Source of the DNA: Polytrichum commune
Lineage: Eukaryota; Streptophyta; Polytrichopsida; Polytrichales; Polytrichaceae
Assembly (NCBI GenBank): GCA_950295325.1
Contig: OX485808.1
Location: forward strand, 7,814,501 to 7,878,500
Direction: 5' to 3'
Length of the DNA: 64,000 nt
Position numbers and translations under genes: made by a program. Positions within the stretch are counted from its first letter, which is position 1, and each line of letters starts with the position of its first letter. Positions 21,385 through 33,834 of the stretch are shown here, piece after piece. The notes beneath the pieces were generated by a model that was given only the letters and a program-made list of their open reading frames with translations, ran no database searches and was not told the origin of the DNA.

Positions 21385-21832
21385 TCGGAATGAAACTAAG
21401 GTTTAGCACGACCTTGCATTCCCAAATGGATGGGAAAGCGGAGCGTGTGAATGGAGTCTTGAAGCAATACTTGAGGAACTCGGTGGGGGCGGACCAAGGA
21501 GATTGGGCGGACTATGTGGGTCGAGCGGAGTGTAATTGAAATGTAGCCACGCACTTGGCTACCAAGGGGTGGTCTTTGGTGGTGGCTTATGGAGTGGATG
21601 CGCTCCAACCTATTAACCTAGCTCTCGAGGGGGCACATTCAACACTAGAGTTCAACCAAGATGGTGAGGACTTGGCCAAGAAGCGTGAACAAGTCTTGGA
21701 GATGACCAAGTTGTTGGTGCAGAAAGCCCGAAGGTGCTACGGAGTGCAAGTCAATGCCGGAAGACGCGAAGTGGAGAATGAGGTGGGCCAAAAGGCGTTG
21801 TTGAATGTGAACAACTTCACCTAGCCGGAAGG
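21385..21832 (+). pseudogene. Integrase, part 2 (A2)
   Basis: Resumes exactly where 19609 stopped. HSQMDGKAERVNGVLKQYLR carries the catalytic Glu of the DDE triad, followed by VVAYGVDALQPINLALEG and the C-terminal region ending NVNNFT. One stop (TGA at about 21538) breaks it. The DDE residues are kept although the frame is dead. Confidence 0.9.
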
Positions 21833-22074
21833 CCTCACTCCAAAGTTCATGTCCAAAATTGGAGCTCCGTTTCCCATTGTGGAACAAGTGTTCAAGGACA
21901 TATATAAGTTGGAATTACCGCCGGAGATCAAAGTGCATCCGACATTTCATGTCTCATTACGAAAGTCATTTTAGGACGACACCTTGTGGCCCGATCACAA
22001 GCAAGTGATTAGGCCACCTCCCGACCTTGTGGACGTCATTTGGAACATGAGGTAAGAGGGCATCTTCAAGTGTA

Positions 22075-22256
22075 GAAAGCCCAAGTGAAAAGGAAAGAAA
22101 ATGTACAAAGGAATACTTGGTGAAATGGTGAGGATACCATGAGAAACAAACCGCTTGGGTGGCGGCAAGAGACATGGTGAACACCAATGAATTGGTGAAG
22201 CACTTTGAAGAAACTAAGGCTAAGGATTCTAATAAAAAGAAGCGTAGGCATTGATG
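22075..22256 (+). pseudogene. Chromodomain remnant (A2)
   Basis: In the frame starting near 22102 the sequence reads TKEYLVKW, a stop, GYHEKQTAWVAARDM, then NELVKHFEETK, the typical pattern of a chromodomain C-terminal half. This places family A among the chromoviruses. The stop between KW and GYHE (TGA) is shared with other copies. Confidence 0.82.
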
Positions 22257-23068
22257 AGGACATCAATCTCCTTTAGTGGGGGAGAAACTCTAGTAGCAAA
22301 CATAGCTTCGAGGCTAATTGCTCCACAACATGAACTTGTTCTTTGGCTTGAGGGAATAAAGTCCAAACTTTAGTGGTGCAAAGAGAAAAGTATGAGATGA
22401 GGTCCTAGTCTTGTACTTGTGCTTGGTTAATGGAAGAGGGGGAATAGACATGCCAAACTAGGTTGGGTAAGCCGAGTAATTTGGGGCCATGGCTTGGAGG
22501 GGCCTTGGATAAAACCAAGAAACTTCTTAGTTGTGGGCTTGTCCGGGCGGGGACAAGGTGATGGCGCGTGCTCATAAAAGTGCTACCCGCGAGCTAACGA
22601 GAGTTGGCGCATGGGAGTCATGAACCCATGTCTCGAAAGAGCAAAGTGGGAACCGAGTCGGGCGGGACTTGGCATCACCCCCGTGCGATCGAGGCGTGGC
22701 TTAACAATGGAAAGCCATCTCGGAGTTGCAACCGAGACAACTTAGTGGAAGCGTTGAGGTCTTGCCTAGATGTGTCACGTTAGGCTAGTGGAGCCTAACG
22801 GGGGAGGCCCCAAAGGAGGGGCAACCCAAGTGAGTCCCAAAGTAGGTGGGTCTAGTGTAGGTTAGGTCCTTGGATGAGAGATCCAAGGTCGCTAACGGAC
22901 CACCTAGGAACGACATCTTTGGGACTATGCCAAATTTGAAGATGCATTGTGGGGGTCGCGCCCTAAGGTAAACACAATGCCGCACCATAGAGGATGGCAA
23001 CTTGAGAATTGGTGTGCCGACTACGAGTATAGTCGATGAGGGCATCGACTCCGTTTGGTGGGGGTGAG
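22257..23068 (+). other. 3' untranslated region and polypurine tract (A2)
   Basis: About 800 bp of well-conserved non-coding DNA between chromodomain and 3' LTR in every copy. It includes a hairpin CGTTAGGCT-AGTGG-AGCCTAACG (about 22778-22800) and ends in the polypurine tract GGTGGGGGTGAG (23057-23068). A long open frame on the opposite strand recurs in each copy but shows no family resemblance. Confidence 0.75.
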
Positions 23069-24040
23069 TGTCGCGCACCTCTCCATCAGGAGTGGCCGAA
23101 ACACCATGGGCACAAGGGGGACCCCGGAGTGACACCCGGGACTTGTGGCGCCATATGTGAGAGGGCCCAAGTGATCCTAGTGTGGGTGAGGGCCCCGGGC
23201 GTTGGGAATGCCTCCCACCCACTGAGACTAGGAAGCATGAGGGTAAGGCCATGAGCTATGCGTAGCTCATAGAGTGGTGATTCTAGAATGCTCAAGAACA
23301 CCTCAATCAGAGGTGTGAGCTAGGAGTTATGGCCATTTGAGTGGGGCGCTGTCCCGGGACAGCGCCCTGGTGCAGGAGTGCCTGGGAGTGACTCCCGGGA
23401 TTGCCAAGGTTCAAACAGGCATAACGTCCTCATAACTTGCCCAAATGGGGCAAGTGAGGAGTCCATCGGCATCTACGTGAAGCGTAGATGAGGATGGAGT
23501 GGTTGTTTGTTATGATCAGACATCATACAAGGAAGTTATGATGGTCTGAAGCTTCTGGGGGGTTCTAGGCCCAGCAGCTAAAGGAAAATGTCCACTTGGC
23601 CCCAACTCTTGGTAGAGAGACAAGAGGTTGGTTGACGGTGGGGTAGGGGCCCCGCGTGAAGTCCTAGAGGCTTATATGGGTGAGGTGGTGTGGCCTCACC
23701 CACCCGAGGCCGAACGGCAAGGCCTCCATGGGCATTGGCCCATTGTGAGGCCATAGTTGCCTAGTATGGTTCGGGTTGTTGTAGTGTTGCTCCGGCAACG
23801 CGATGATCAACATAGGATTGGACTTCCATGGATGGAAGTCCACATTGGGGAAATGGGTTACCGATTAAGGGGTGAGTCCCGAAAGCAAAGTAGGAGGGTT
23901 GGTTCCCTCCTATGAACTATTGGTCCGGGGTAAGAGGAGCTATCCATTAGCATGGCGGAATGCGAATGGTTAGCGCTTGTAACCTTTGCTAGAAACGAAA
24001 ATTGGCAAGATTATTAAGGGACCTAGCAAGGGTTGCGACA
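23069..24040 (+). repeat. 3' LTR of A2
   Basis: 972 bp, near-identical to 15358-16329. Differences seen by eye include CATAAGG versus CATCAGG near the start. Confidence 0.96.
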
Positions 24041-24045
24041 AGTTA

Positions 24046-24479
24046 GGCTCATGTCACCCATGGCTCTCACTTGGATTAGGACGCAACTAAGGGTGACGGT
24101 TTTGGGCTGATAATATTGGTCGTTGTTGGTTGCAAAAGGCATTTTCAAGGAGGTTTTTGTGTCCTTCCTATTGGTAGGTCACACGTACGATGATATTGAT
24201 GCATCTTTTGGGCGGTGGAGCATGAAGTTGCGCGAGGAGAATTTTCCAACAATCCCATTGTTGATGAAGTCGTATATGGATTTGGATAACATTCCCGTCA
24301 TCCCCCAAATGATCGAGGAGGTTCCTGATTTCAAGGCATTTATAGAACCGTATATTCGAAGCGGAGCTCACCAATTGATCGGGCATACGAAGGCACAACA
24401 ATTTCAGTTCTACATGCGTGACGATGGTATCCCCGCCATGCAATACAAATTGTTGTGCACGACACAAGACTGGAGTGTG
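24046..24479 (+). pseudogene. DUF7869-like gene fragment, 5' piece
   Basis: From about 24120 an open frame encodes VAKGIFKEVFVSFLLVGHTY, then DDIDASFGRWSMKLR, FPTIPLLMKSYM and QFQFYMRDDGIPAMQYKLLC. The block around VGHTxxDID with a following FPTIP is what I recall of DUF7869-type proteins, found in plants and other eukaryotes with unknown function and sometimes linked to mobile DNA. The frame is cut at 24475 by element D and continues in phase at 60477. The 5' part is not identified; the frame closes upstream at a TAA near 24110. This is the oldest layer of the nest. Its family needs a profile search to confirm. Confidence 0.62.
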
Positions 24480-25452
24480 TGTCGCAACCCTTGCTAGGTC
24501 CCTTAACAATCTTGCCAATTTTCGTTTCTAGCAAAGGTTACGAGCGCTAACCATTCGCATTCCGCCATGCTAATGGATAGCTCCTCTTACCCCGGACCAA
24601 TAGTTCATAGGAGGGAACCAACCCTCCTACTTTGCTTTCGGGACTCACCCCTTAATCGGTAACCCATTTCCCCAATGTGGACTTCCATCCATGGAAGTAC
24701 AATCCTATGTTGATCATCGCGTTGCCGGAGCAACACTACAACAACCCGAACCATACTAGGCAACTATGGCCTCACAATAGGCCAAAGCCCATGGAGGCCT
24801 TGCCGTTCGGCCTCAGGTGGGTGAGGCCACACCACCTCACCCATATAAGCCTCTAGGACTCCACGCGGGGCCCCTACCCCACCGTCAACCAACCTCTTGT
24901 CTCTCTACCAAGAGTTGGGGCCAAGTGGACATTTTCCCTTAGCTGCTGGGCCTAGAACCCCCCCTGCAGCTTCAGACCATCATAACTTCCTTGTATGATG
25001 TCTGATCATAACCACCAACCACTCCATCTTCATCTCCGTTTCACGTAGATGCCGATGGACTCCTCGCTTGCCCCATTCGGGCAAGTCTTCAGGAAGTTAT
25101 GCCTGTTTGAACCTTGGCAGTCCCGGGAATCACTCCCAGGCACTGCTGTACCAGGGCGCTGTCCCGGGACAGCACCCCACTCAAATGGCCATAACTCCTA
25201 GCTCACACCTCCGATTGAGGTGATCTTGAGCATTCTAGAATCACCACGCCATGAGCTACGCATAGCTCATGGCCTCACCCTCATGCCTCCTAGTCTTGGT
25301 GGGTGGGAGGCGTTCCCAACGCCCGGGGCCCTCACCCACACTAGGATCACTTGGGCCCTCTCACCAACGGCGCCACAAGTCCCGGGTGTCACTCCGGGGT
25401 CCCCCTTGTGCCCATGGTGTTTAGGGCACTCCTCATGGAGAGGTGCGCGACA
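24480..25452 (-). mobile_element. Solo LTR of family A in the end of D
   Basis: 973 bp, duplication GTGTG (24475-24479 and 25453-25457). It sits four bases inside the terminus of D, splitting its TGTG end, which hides D's boundary unless it is removed. Confidence 0.96.
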
Positions 25453-25457
25453 GTGTG

Positions 25458-26832
25458 GGAACACGCGAACACCAACTTATCCGGATTGGCATTTTTAAGT
25501 GCCTAATCCGGGTTTGTCCGGATGACCCTAGTATCGTCCAAGGATTCTGTGAAGTGTAGGAGGTCTAGAACCCTCCGTACCTGCTTATTTCCTCTTCCTT
25601 AGCCAAATTTCTGGAAACCCTAATTTCCGGATTTTTGGTCTTTGGGGACACTCTTAGCCTTTTTCCGGAGTGTGCCTTTCCGGATGGTATCTCTAAGTCC
25701 TCATTATAATACTTACCCACCCCTTTACGTCTACCCTCTAGAATAGGTGGTTTCTTCCGGTGAAGACGTCCTTGGTAAGATTGGAATCCGGAAACTCCCT
25801 CACAACCAATCCGGATTGATCAGATCCGTCTTGGCAGGTCACGCAGAGAGATCCGGATTGTTTCTTGGGACCATAGTGACCAGAGGAGTCCGGATTCCGA
25901 CCGGAGATCTGACTCGACGGGATGAGTGGGTGACCCGTACCACTTTCCGGATTGTCCCGTCCACCGGTGATGAGACATTTTCGGAAGATCGGTTAAGTCC
26001 GGATCCCTTCCGGACCTTTGCCTAATCTTCCCCTCGGCTGTCTCACCGTAACGTTACCCAGATATCCGGGACAATGAGGATCTCTTCCTACTACACTCCG
26101 GTGGTGGCCTCCAATCTGGAACCCTGACTGATCCGGGCCTTCCCTTCTCCTTCCGACGGATCTGTCCGGCTACCTCTACCTTGGATTTTACTCAATCTGA
26201 GCTAACTGGGCGATCCGTACCACCATCCGGATGGGTCCGTTTAAGGGCGGTGGGACCTCTTCAGAAGATCAGATTGGCGTAAGTCCGGATCCCTTCCGGA
26301 TCTCACCCAATCTTCCATGCGGCTATCCCACCTAGACGTTACTCAACCCACCGGATTAGTGAGGTTTCCCTCCCACTACACTCAGAGAGGATCTACAAGG
26401 CAATAACCGGATCTGATCCGGGTCTCCTCTCTCATGTCCTATCCGGAACTCCTATCCCTCATGCCCTCTTTCTCCTCCGCTAACAATCTCCGGATCATTC
26501 ACACAAACATCATTCGAGAGAAGTCAAGGAGTGAGAAACTAAGGCATTTATTTGGAGTATGAGTAATCACAATACAACAATGGAGAAGGAACCCTTCTCA
26601 AGCTCCTTATTCAGTCTTAAGTAGAGGCTCAAAATCCCTAACTGAGGGCGGCGGCCCAGGCGGCCGCCCCTAAGAAAAACCCTAACTACACCCGGTCTCC
26701 CGGTTTTCGCGGATCAAGATCCGGATTTTCCGCTGACACACCCAAGGGAGAATTTTATTACTCATCTTCAAAAACTCCTAAGTCCTACCTGCCTACCTCT
26801 ATTCTGCCTAACTTATCTAGCTACTCCCCTAA
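25458..26832 (-). other. 3' non-coding part of D
   Basis: Follows the stop codon of the D gene on the minus strand. Very rich in TCCGGA/TCCGGAT. Two diverged copies of a ~190-bp segment lie about 284 bp apart (about 25912-26101 and 26197-26383; both contain AAGTCCGGATCCCTTCCGGA). No gene seen. Confidence 0.7.
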
Positions 26833-26864
26833 CTAAGAAGAGCGGTGCTTCTTCGGAGCCGATC
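26833..26864 (-). pseudogene. D gene, C-terminal codons
   Basis: After removing A3, the minus-strand frame from 34813 runs in phase into this piece: HSKEGSAPKKHRSS, then TAG at 26833-26835. The in-phase join supports D as a single ancestral gene. Confidence 0.8.
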
Positions 26865-27837
26865 TGTCGCGCACCTCTCCATGAGGAGTGCCCGAAACAC
26901 CATGGGCACAAGGGGGACCCCGGAGTGACACCCGGGACTTGTGGCGCCGTTGGTGAGAGGGCCCAAGTGATCCTAGTGTGGGTGAGGATCCCGGGCGTTG
27001 GGAACGCCTCCCACCCACGAAGACTAGGAGGCACAAGGGTAAGGCCATGAGTTATGCGTAGCTCATGGCGTGGTGATTCTAGAATGCTCAAGAACACCTC
27101 AATCGGAGGTGTGAGCTAGGAGTTATGGCCATTTGAGTGGCGCGCTGTCCCGGGACAGCGCCCTGCTACAGCAGTGCCTGGGAGTGATACCCGGGACTGC
27201 CAAGGTTCAAACAGGCATAACTTCCTGACCACTTGCCCGAATGGGGCAAGTGAGGAGTCCATCGGCATGTACGTGAAGCGTAGATGAAGATGGAGTGGTT
27301 GGTTGCTGGAATCAGACATCATACAAGGAAGTTATGATGGTCTGAAGCTGCTGGGGGCTTCTAGGCCCAGCGGCTAAGGGAAAATGTCCACTTGGCCCCA
27401 ACTCTTGGTAGAGAGACAAGAGGTTGGTTGACGGTGGGGTAGGGGCCCCGCGTAGAGTCCTAGAGGCTTATATGGGTGAGGTGGTGTGGCCTCACCCACT
27501 CGAGGCCGAACGGCACGGCCTCCATGGGCATTGGCCCATTGTGAGGCCATAGTTGCCTAGTATGGTTCGGGTTGTTGTAGTGTTGCTCCGGCAACGCGAT
27601 GATCAACATAGGATTGGACTTCCATGCATGGAAGTCCACATCAAAGAAATGGGTTACCGATTAAGGGGTGAGTCCCGAAAGCAAAGTAGGAGGGTTGGTT
27701 CCCCTCCTTTGAATTAATGGTCCGGGGTAAGAGGAGCTAACCATTAGCATGGCGGTATGCGAAGGGTTAGCGCTCGTAACCTTTGCTAGAAAAGAAAATT
27801 GGCAAGATTGCTAAGGGGGCTAGCAAGGGTTGCGACA
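26865..27837 (+). repeat. 5' LTR of A3
   Basis: 973 bp. Carries GCATGTACGTG and a GTTGCTGGAATC variant in its first 450 bp, not found in its partner LTR. Shares TCCATGCATGGAAG with the partner in the second half. Confidence 0.96.
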
Positions 27838-27839
27838 CG

Positions 27840-27851
27840 TGGTATCAGAGC
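27840..27851 (+). other. Primer-binding site, initiator-Met tRNA (A3)
   Basis: TGGTATCAGAGC after a 2-bp gap (CG instead of CT as in other copies). Confidence 0.95.
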
Positions 27852-27888
27852 AGGGTTCCAATTTTTGAGCTAGCACTTTGAGGTAGAC

Positions 27889-28860
27889 ATGGCTATCAAA
27901 AATGCGGGTTATGATGGTGAGCCCGGGGTTTCCAAAAGGTGGGAGGCTCAAATTGGAACAAGGGTCATGTGCAAGTGAATTTTGACCATACCATTGATTC
28001 TAATGACAATGGTGGGCATGAGGGTGGATTCGGTAAGGAAAATGGAGGAGTGCTTTGAAAGGGCTCCCGCAAACCTCGAAAAGTAATCGGGGGCTAGAAT
28101 ACCGAATGCATCCGAAAGCTTGGACAGTGGTAATGTTGGATTGAAATTCCAATCCAAATTGCTTAGAATGTGGTGAATTTGGAATGGGTGCAAATGCGGC
28201 ACTCAAGGCTTTTAGGCCTATGTCTGCGATTTGACCACCATAATGAATGGCACAACTAAGATTGACTAGTTGGCTAAGAAACACATCGTTTTAGATGGGG
28301 TTTCAAAAGCGGGTGGTGAATACCATGTTCAACTCCCCAAAGCTTCTTGAGGACGTATCGGGAATCTTTAAGATTTGAAGAACATTGAAGCCGATGATCC
28401 CGAAAAGAAGTTGGGCGGGGCATCACCACAAAGTGGGTTTTAGCCGATATTGGTCCCAAATAAATGGGCGAAAATAGTTTGGCCCATTATACCAAGGCAA
28501 AACATACTCGTGCTGCGGACGGAATGTTGGGAGGTGGGTTGATCCTACCAAGGCAATTCATGTTCGTGCCGCGGACAAAGTGTGAAAGGTGGCTTTGTGC
28601 TACCAAGGCAAATCATGTTTGTTCCGCGGACAAACTATTAGAAATTGGTTTTGTGGCACCGTACCAAACCAATTTGTCCCGCGGACGGAATGTTTAGAGT
28701 TGGGTTTGCGGACCAAGCCAAGCCAAGTTGCCGAGGACGGAATGTTGGACGATGGCTTTGTGGGCAAGGCTAGTAGCCTTAAGCCGAGGCCAAGTCTCAT
28801 GGATTGACAAAGAGTCAACATACTCCTTGATGAGCTGAAGCTCATAAGGTGTTGGGGCTT
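27889..28860 (+). pseudogene. Gag-like region (A3)
   Basis: Begins MAIKNAGYDGEPGVSKRW, then frameshifted. About five units of the 56-bp repeat lie at 28490-28745. More diverged than A2 and A4 in the stretch 28100-28480. No recognisable capsid or zinc knuckle. Confidence 0.6.
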
Positions 28861-29570
28861 GCCGACGCGTATAATGGGCAAGCTCATTAATGTGCGGTCT
28901 CTAAGGGTGAACCCCATGAAATAAGGTAATGACGATGTCTTTGACGTTATAATGTGGGACATTGGAATTTGTGGACATTTTACACTACGTAAAATGGATG
29001 AGGTGCCCTCACTTTGGAGGACACCTTCTTTGAAACTCACATGAAAGATGTGAGGCGCAAGCCGGTGAGCTTGCGGTGCATTTGTGATGTGCCATGATGG
29101 CAAAGAATTGAACTACAAATTGACAAGGACTCCTATGGTAGGAGGACCCAAGTTGAATTTGGTCTTAATGGACCAAATGAAAAATGGTAAACATAATGGT
29201 CGTGGTTCAATTGGAGCAACTCCAAGGAACTCATGGGGAGGTTAGGAAAGATGGGCCTCCCCCAAACCATACTTGTGGGATGTTGGTGAGATACAAGGAT
29301 GTATTCACCAATGTGTTGCTCAAAATGTTACCGCCAAGGACTGAATTGCAACTTTGCTCAAGAAGAAATTGAGTTCTTGAGGCATGTGGTGACAAAGGAA
29401 GTCGGTGGACAAACATGAAGAATGTCAAGGCAATCGAAGAGGAGAATTGGCCCTTGACTTTAAAAAAGGCTTAGGTCATTGGTTGGCCTAGCCAACTACT
29501 ACCACCACTTCATTCATGGTTTTTCTAAGGTTGCTAGGACCTTAGTCAACATGTTGGAAAAAATGGCTAT
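28861..29570 (+). pseudogene. Protease-like block and RT edges (A3)
   Basis: The start is more decayed than in A2 (28870-29020). Downstream, TRTPMVGGPKLNLVLMDQMK and YKDVFTNVLLKMLPPR are clear, and at about 29360 the frame QEEIEFLRHVVTKE joins directly. This confirms the family-wide loss of the RT core, here with a slightly different base string at the join (GACTGAATTGCAAC). Confidence 0.85.
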
Positions 29571-29573
29571 CCC

Positions 29574-30232
29574 AAGAGTGGGATGAGCCTTGTCACCAAG
29601 CCTTTGGGGAGCTCAAGAAAAAGTTCTCTTCACAAGATGTGGTTAAATTTCCGGGTTTTCATAAGCATTTTGAGGTGCACATGGAGACGAAGGACTTTAT
29701 CATTGGCGGATGTTGATCCAAGATGGATGACCATTGCTTATGAGAGCATTAAGCTCCATGGTTGTCGAACCTTGTCCGGCTTGTGCAAGAAATGGCTATC
29801 CCAAGAGTGGGATGAGCCGTGCCACCAAGCCATTAAGGAGCTTAAGACGAAGTTCTCTTCGCCGCCCGTGCTCAAGTTCGCGGAGTTTGACATACCTTTT
29901 GAGGTGCATACGGGGGCGAGAGACTTTATTTGGCGGATGTGGATGTAAAAAAAAAAGATGGCCATTGCATATGAGAGCATGAAGCTCGATGGTTGTCCCA
30001 CCTTGTGCGACTTGTGGAAGAAATGGCTATCCCAAGAGTGGGATGATGTTTGTCACGAGTCTTTGGGGAGTTTAACACCAAGTTCTATTCGCCGCCCATG
30101 CTCAAGTTCATGGAGTTTGACAAACCTTTTGAGGTGCATACGGGGGCGAGTAACTTTGCCAATGCCAATGATGGATTGTTAATGTAAGATGGATGGCCTT
30201 TGCATATGGGGGCTTGAGGCTCGATGGTTGTC
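29574..30232 (+). repeat. RNase H-derived tandem array, 3 units (A3)
   Basis: Unit starts at 29574, 29793 and 30024 (219 and 231 bp apart). The second unit ends in the poly-A run GATGTAAAAAAAAAAGATGG that also marks A2, A4 and A5. Confidence 0.92.
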
Positions 30233-30687
30233 AAAGAAGACAACCAACTCATGACAAAGAACTTCTTTGCCGTAGTGCATTGCTTGAAGATGTGGCGACA
30301 TTATTTGGGGTCGCACAAAGCAAAGGTCTACATGGACAATGTGTCCTAAAATTATTTTAACGTATACAAGCACAAGTGAGCGCCAAGTCATTGCGGTGGC
30401 ATGATAGTCTGGCGCTTATGAAGGTGGATTTGGTCCACAAACCGGACCATGGAAATGTGGTGCCGGATGCGCTAAGTAGACCGGATGAGTTCCAAGCAAT
30501 GAGAACCATCCAAACCTTGTGGCTAATGTGTGCCGGCGAAGGAAACTTGTGATGCAAGATACGGGAGGGGTAAATTAACTACCCCGAGGCACAAAAGCTT
30601 TTAGGTGAGCTTCGCAAGAGCAAGGTGCTCAAAGAGGTTAAGTTGGTGGACGGATTGTTCAAGTGTAAGCAAAGTCGGGTGTATGTG
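30233..30687 (+). pseudogene. RNase H tail and start of integrase (A3)
   Basis: Fragmentary RNase H C-terminus followed by EVKLVDGLFKCKQSRVYV, the integrase N-terminal lead-in, cut by the solo LTR at 30688. Confidence 0.85.
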
Positions 30688-31660
30688 TGTCGCGCACCTC
30701 TCCATGAGGAGTGGCCGAAACACCATGGGCACAAGGGGGACCCCGGAGTGACACCCGGGACTTGTGGCGCCGTTGGTGAGAGGGCCCAAGTGATCCTAGT
30801 GTGGGTGAGGGCCCCGGGCGTTGGGAACGCCTCCCACCCACGGAGACTAGGAGGCACAAGGGGAAGGCGATGAGTTATGCGTAGCTCATGGCGTGGTGAT
30901 TCTAGAAAGCTCAAGAACACCTCAATCGGAGGTGTGAGCTAGGAGTTATGGCCATTTGAGTGGGGCGCTGTCCCGGGACAGCGCCCTGGTACAGCAGTGC
31001 CTGGGAGTGATTCCCGGGACTGCAAAGGTTCAAACAGGCATAACTTCCTCACCACTTGCCCGAATGGGGCAAGTGAGGAGTGCATCGGCATCTACGTGAA
31101 GCGTAGATGAAGATGGAGTGGTCAAGTGTTATGATCAGACATCATACAAGGAAGTTATGATGGTCTGAAGTTGCTGGGGGCTTCTAGGCCCAGCGGCTAA
31201 GGGAAAGTGTCCACTTGGCCCCAACTCTTGGTAGAGAGACAAGAGGTTGGTTGACGGTGGGGTAGGGGCCCCGCGTGAAGTCCTAGAGGCTTATAGGGGT
31301 GAGGTGGTGTGGCCTCACCCACCCGAGGCCGAACGGCAAGGCCTCCATGGGCTTTGGCCTATTGTGAGGCCATAGTTGCCTAGTATGGTTCGGGTTGTTG
31401 TAGTGTTGCTCCGGCAACGCGATGATCAACATGGGATTGGACTTCCATGGATGGAAGTCCACATCTAGGAATGGGCTACCGATTAAGGGGTGAGTCCCGA
31501 AAGCAAAGTAGGAGGGTTGGTTCCCTCCTATGAGCTATATGGTCCGGGGTAGGAGGAGCTAACCATTAGCATGGCGGAATGCGAATGGTTAGCGCTCGTA
31601 ACCTTTGCTAGAATTGAAAATTGGCAAGATTGTCAAGGGGGCTTAGCAAGGGTTGCGACA
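30688..31660 (+). mobile_element. Solo LTR of family A inside A3
   Basis: 973 bp, duplication ATGTG (30683-30687 and 31661-31665). The host element's integrase sequence continues without loss on the other side (CGGGTGTATGTG / CCTCAAGG). Confidence 0.97.
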
Positions 31661-31665
31661 ATGTG

Positions 31666-32577
31666 CCTCAAGGCAAGTTGAGGCTATCGGTTTTGAAGGA
31701 AAAATGTGATAGTCCTATTGCCGGCCATAGAGGAGAAAGAAAAAACCGCCATAGAATGGTGTCATGGAGGTACCATTGGCGGTGCATAAAGGAGGATATA
31801 ACCCACTTTGTGAAGGCGTGAATAAAGTGCCAAGTGAACCGAGCCTCTTACCAAAAGCAAGGCGGTTTCTTGCAACCGTTGCCTATCCCGTCGGCGCCAT
31901 GGCATAGTATGTGCATGGACTTGATCACAAGTTTGCCGGAGTCACATGGGTATGATGCCATCTTGTTGATGGTAGAGCGGTTTGCCAAGTTGGCACACAT
32001 GGTGCCGATTGTGGGAACCGCCACCGCGTTGGAGACCGCATAGCCTTTTCTCAAAGGATGGTTGAGGCACCACGGGTTGCCAAGAGTGATTGTGTGGGAT
32101 CAAGATCCAAAGTTCACAAGTGCATTTTCAATGCATTTCTCTAAGGAGGTCGGAATGAAACTAAGGTTTAGCACGGCCTTGCATTCCCAAATGAATGGAA
32201 AGCGGAGCATGTGAATGGAGTCTTGAAGCAATACTTGAGGAACTTGGTGGGGGCGGACCAAGGAGATTGGGCGGACTATGTGGGTCGAGCGGAGTGTAAT
32301 TGCAATGTAGCCACGCACTTGGCTACCAAGGGGTGGTCTTTCGTGGTGGCTTATGGAGTAGATGCGCTCCAACCTATTAACCTAGCTCTCGAGGGGGCAC
32401 ATTCAACACTAGAGTTCAACCAAGATGGTGAGGACTTGGCCAAGGATGGTAAACAAGTCTTGGAGATGACCAAGTTGTTGGTGGAGAAAGCCCGAAGGTG
32501 CTACGGAGTGCAAATCAATGCTGGAAAACGCGAAGTGGAGTATGAGGTGGGCCAATAAGGTGTTGTTGAATGTGGAC
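31666..32577 (+). pseudogene. Integrase, main part (A3)
   Basis: Keeps MCMDLITSLPES, VIVWDQDPKF and the downstream VVAYGVDALQPI block. One base is missing near 32200 (AATGAATGGAAAGC versus AATGGGAAAGC in A4/A5), which shifts the frame at the catalytic-Glu block. TGA and TAG stops shared with the sister copies are at the same places. Confidence 0.88.
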
Positions 32578-32859
32578 AACTTCACCTTGCCCAAAGGCCT
32601 TACTTCAAAAGTTCATGTCCAAAATTGGATCTTCGTTTTCCATTGTGGAACAAGTGTTCAAGGACATGTATAAGTTGGAATTACCGCCGGAGATCAAAGT
32701 GCATCCGACATTTCATGTCTCAATACGAAAGTCATTTTAGGACGACACCTTGTGGCCCAATCACAAGCAAGTGATTAGGCCACCTCCCGACCTTATGGAG
32801 GTCATTTGGAACATGAGGTAGGAAGGCACCCTCAAGTGTAGGAAGCCCAAGTGAAAATG

Positions 32860-33018
32860 AAAAAAAATGTACAAAAGAGTACTTGGTGAAATGGTGAGGA
32901 TACCATGAAAAAGAAACCGCTTGGGTGGCGGCAAGAGACATGGTGAACACCAATGAATTGGTGAAGCACTTTGAAGAAACTAAGGCTAAGGATTCCAATA
33001 AAATGAAGCGTAGGCATT
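32860..33018 (+). pseudogene. Chromodomain remnant (A3)
   Basis: Pattern KEYLVKW-stop-GYHEK...TAWVAARDM...NELVKHFEETK, aligned with the A2 copy. Confidence 0.78.
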
Positions 33019-33834
33019 GATGAGGACATCAATCTCCTTTAGTGGGGGAGAGACGCTAGTAGCACACTTAGCTTCGAGGTTAATTACTCCACAACATGAA
33101 CTTGTTCTTTGGCTTGAGGGAATAAAGTCCAAACTTTAGTGGTGCAACGAGAAAAGTATGAGATGAGGTCCTAGTCTTGTACTTGTGCTTGGTTAATGGA
33201 AGAGGGGGAATAGATATGCCAAACTAGGTTGGGTAAGCCGAGTAATTGGGGGCCATGGCTTCGAGGGGCCTTGGATAAAACCAAGAAACTTCTTAGTTGT
33301 GGGCTTGTCCGGGCGGGGACAAGGTGATGGCGCGTGCTCATAAAAGTGCTACCCGCGAGCTAACGAGAGTTGGCACATGGGAGTCATGAACCCATGTCTC
33401 GAAAGAGCAAAGTGGGAACCGAGTCGGGCGGGACTTGGCATCACCCCCGTGCGATCGAGGCGTGGCTTAACAATGGAAAGCCATCTCGGAGTTGCAACCG
33501 AGACAACTTAGTGGAAGCGTTGAGGTCTCGCCTAGATGTGTCACGTTAGGCTAGTGGAGCCTAACGGGGGAGGCCCCAAAGGAGGGGCAACCCAAGTGAG
33601 TCCCAAAGTAGGTGGGTCTAGTATAGGTTAGGTCCTTGGATGAGAGATCCAAGGTCGCTAACGGACCACCTAGGAACGACACCTTTGGGACTATGCCAAA
33701 TTTGAAGATGCATTGTGGGGGTCGCGCCCTAAGGTAAACACAATGCCGCACCATAGAGGATGGCAACTTGAGAATTGGTGTGCCGACTACGAGTATAGTC
33801 GATGAGGGCATCGACTCCGTTTGGTGGGGGTGAG
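33019..33834 (+). other. 3' untranslated region and polypurine tract (A3)
   Basis: Conserved non-coding tail as in A2, ending GGTGGGGGTGAG at 33823-33834. Confidence 0.75.

Larger units (their letters stand above)
15358..24040 (+). mobile_element. Complete family A element, copy A2
   Basis: Two 972-bp LTRs (15358-16329, 23069-24040) with a perfect duplication AGTTA (15353-15357 and 24041-24045). Without the nested solo LTR B2 (19610-21379 plus 5 bp) the element is 6908 bp. The LTRs differ at only a few bases, so the insertion is fairly recent although the coding region is full of stops. This is the best reference copy: PBS, gag-like region, protease-like block, RT edge pieces, RNase H array, integrase, chromodomain and polypurine tract are all in order. 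Confidence 0.97.
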
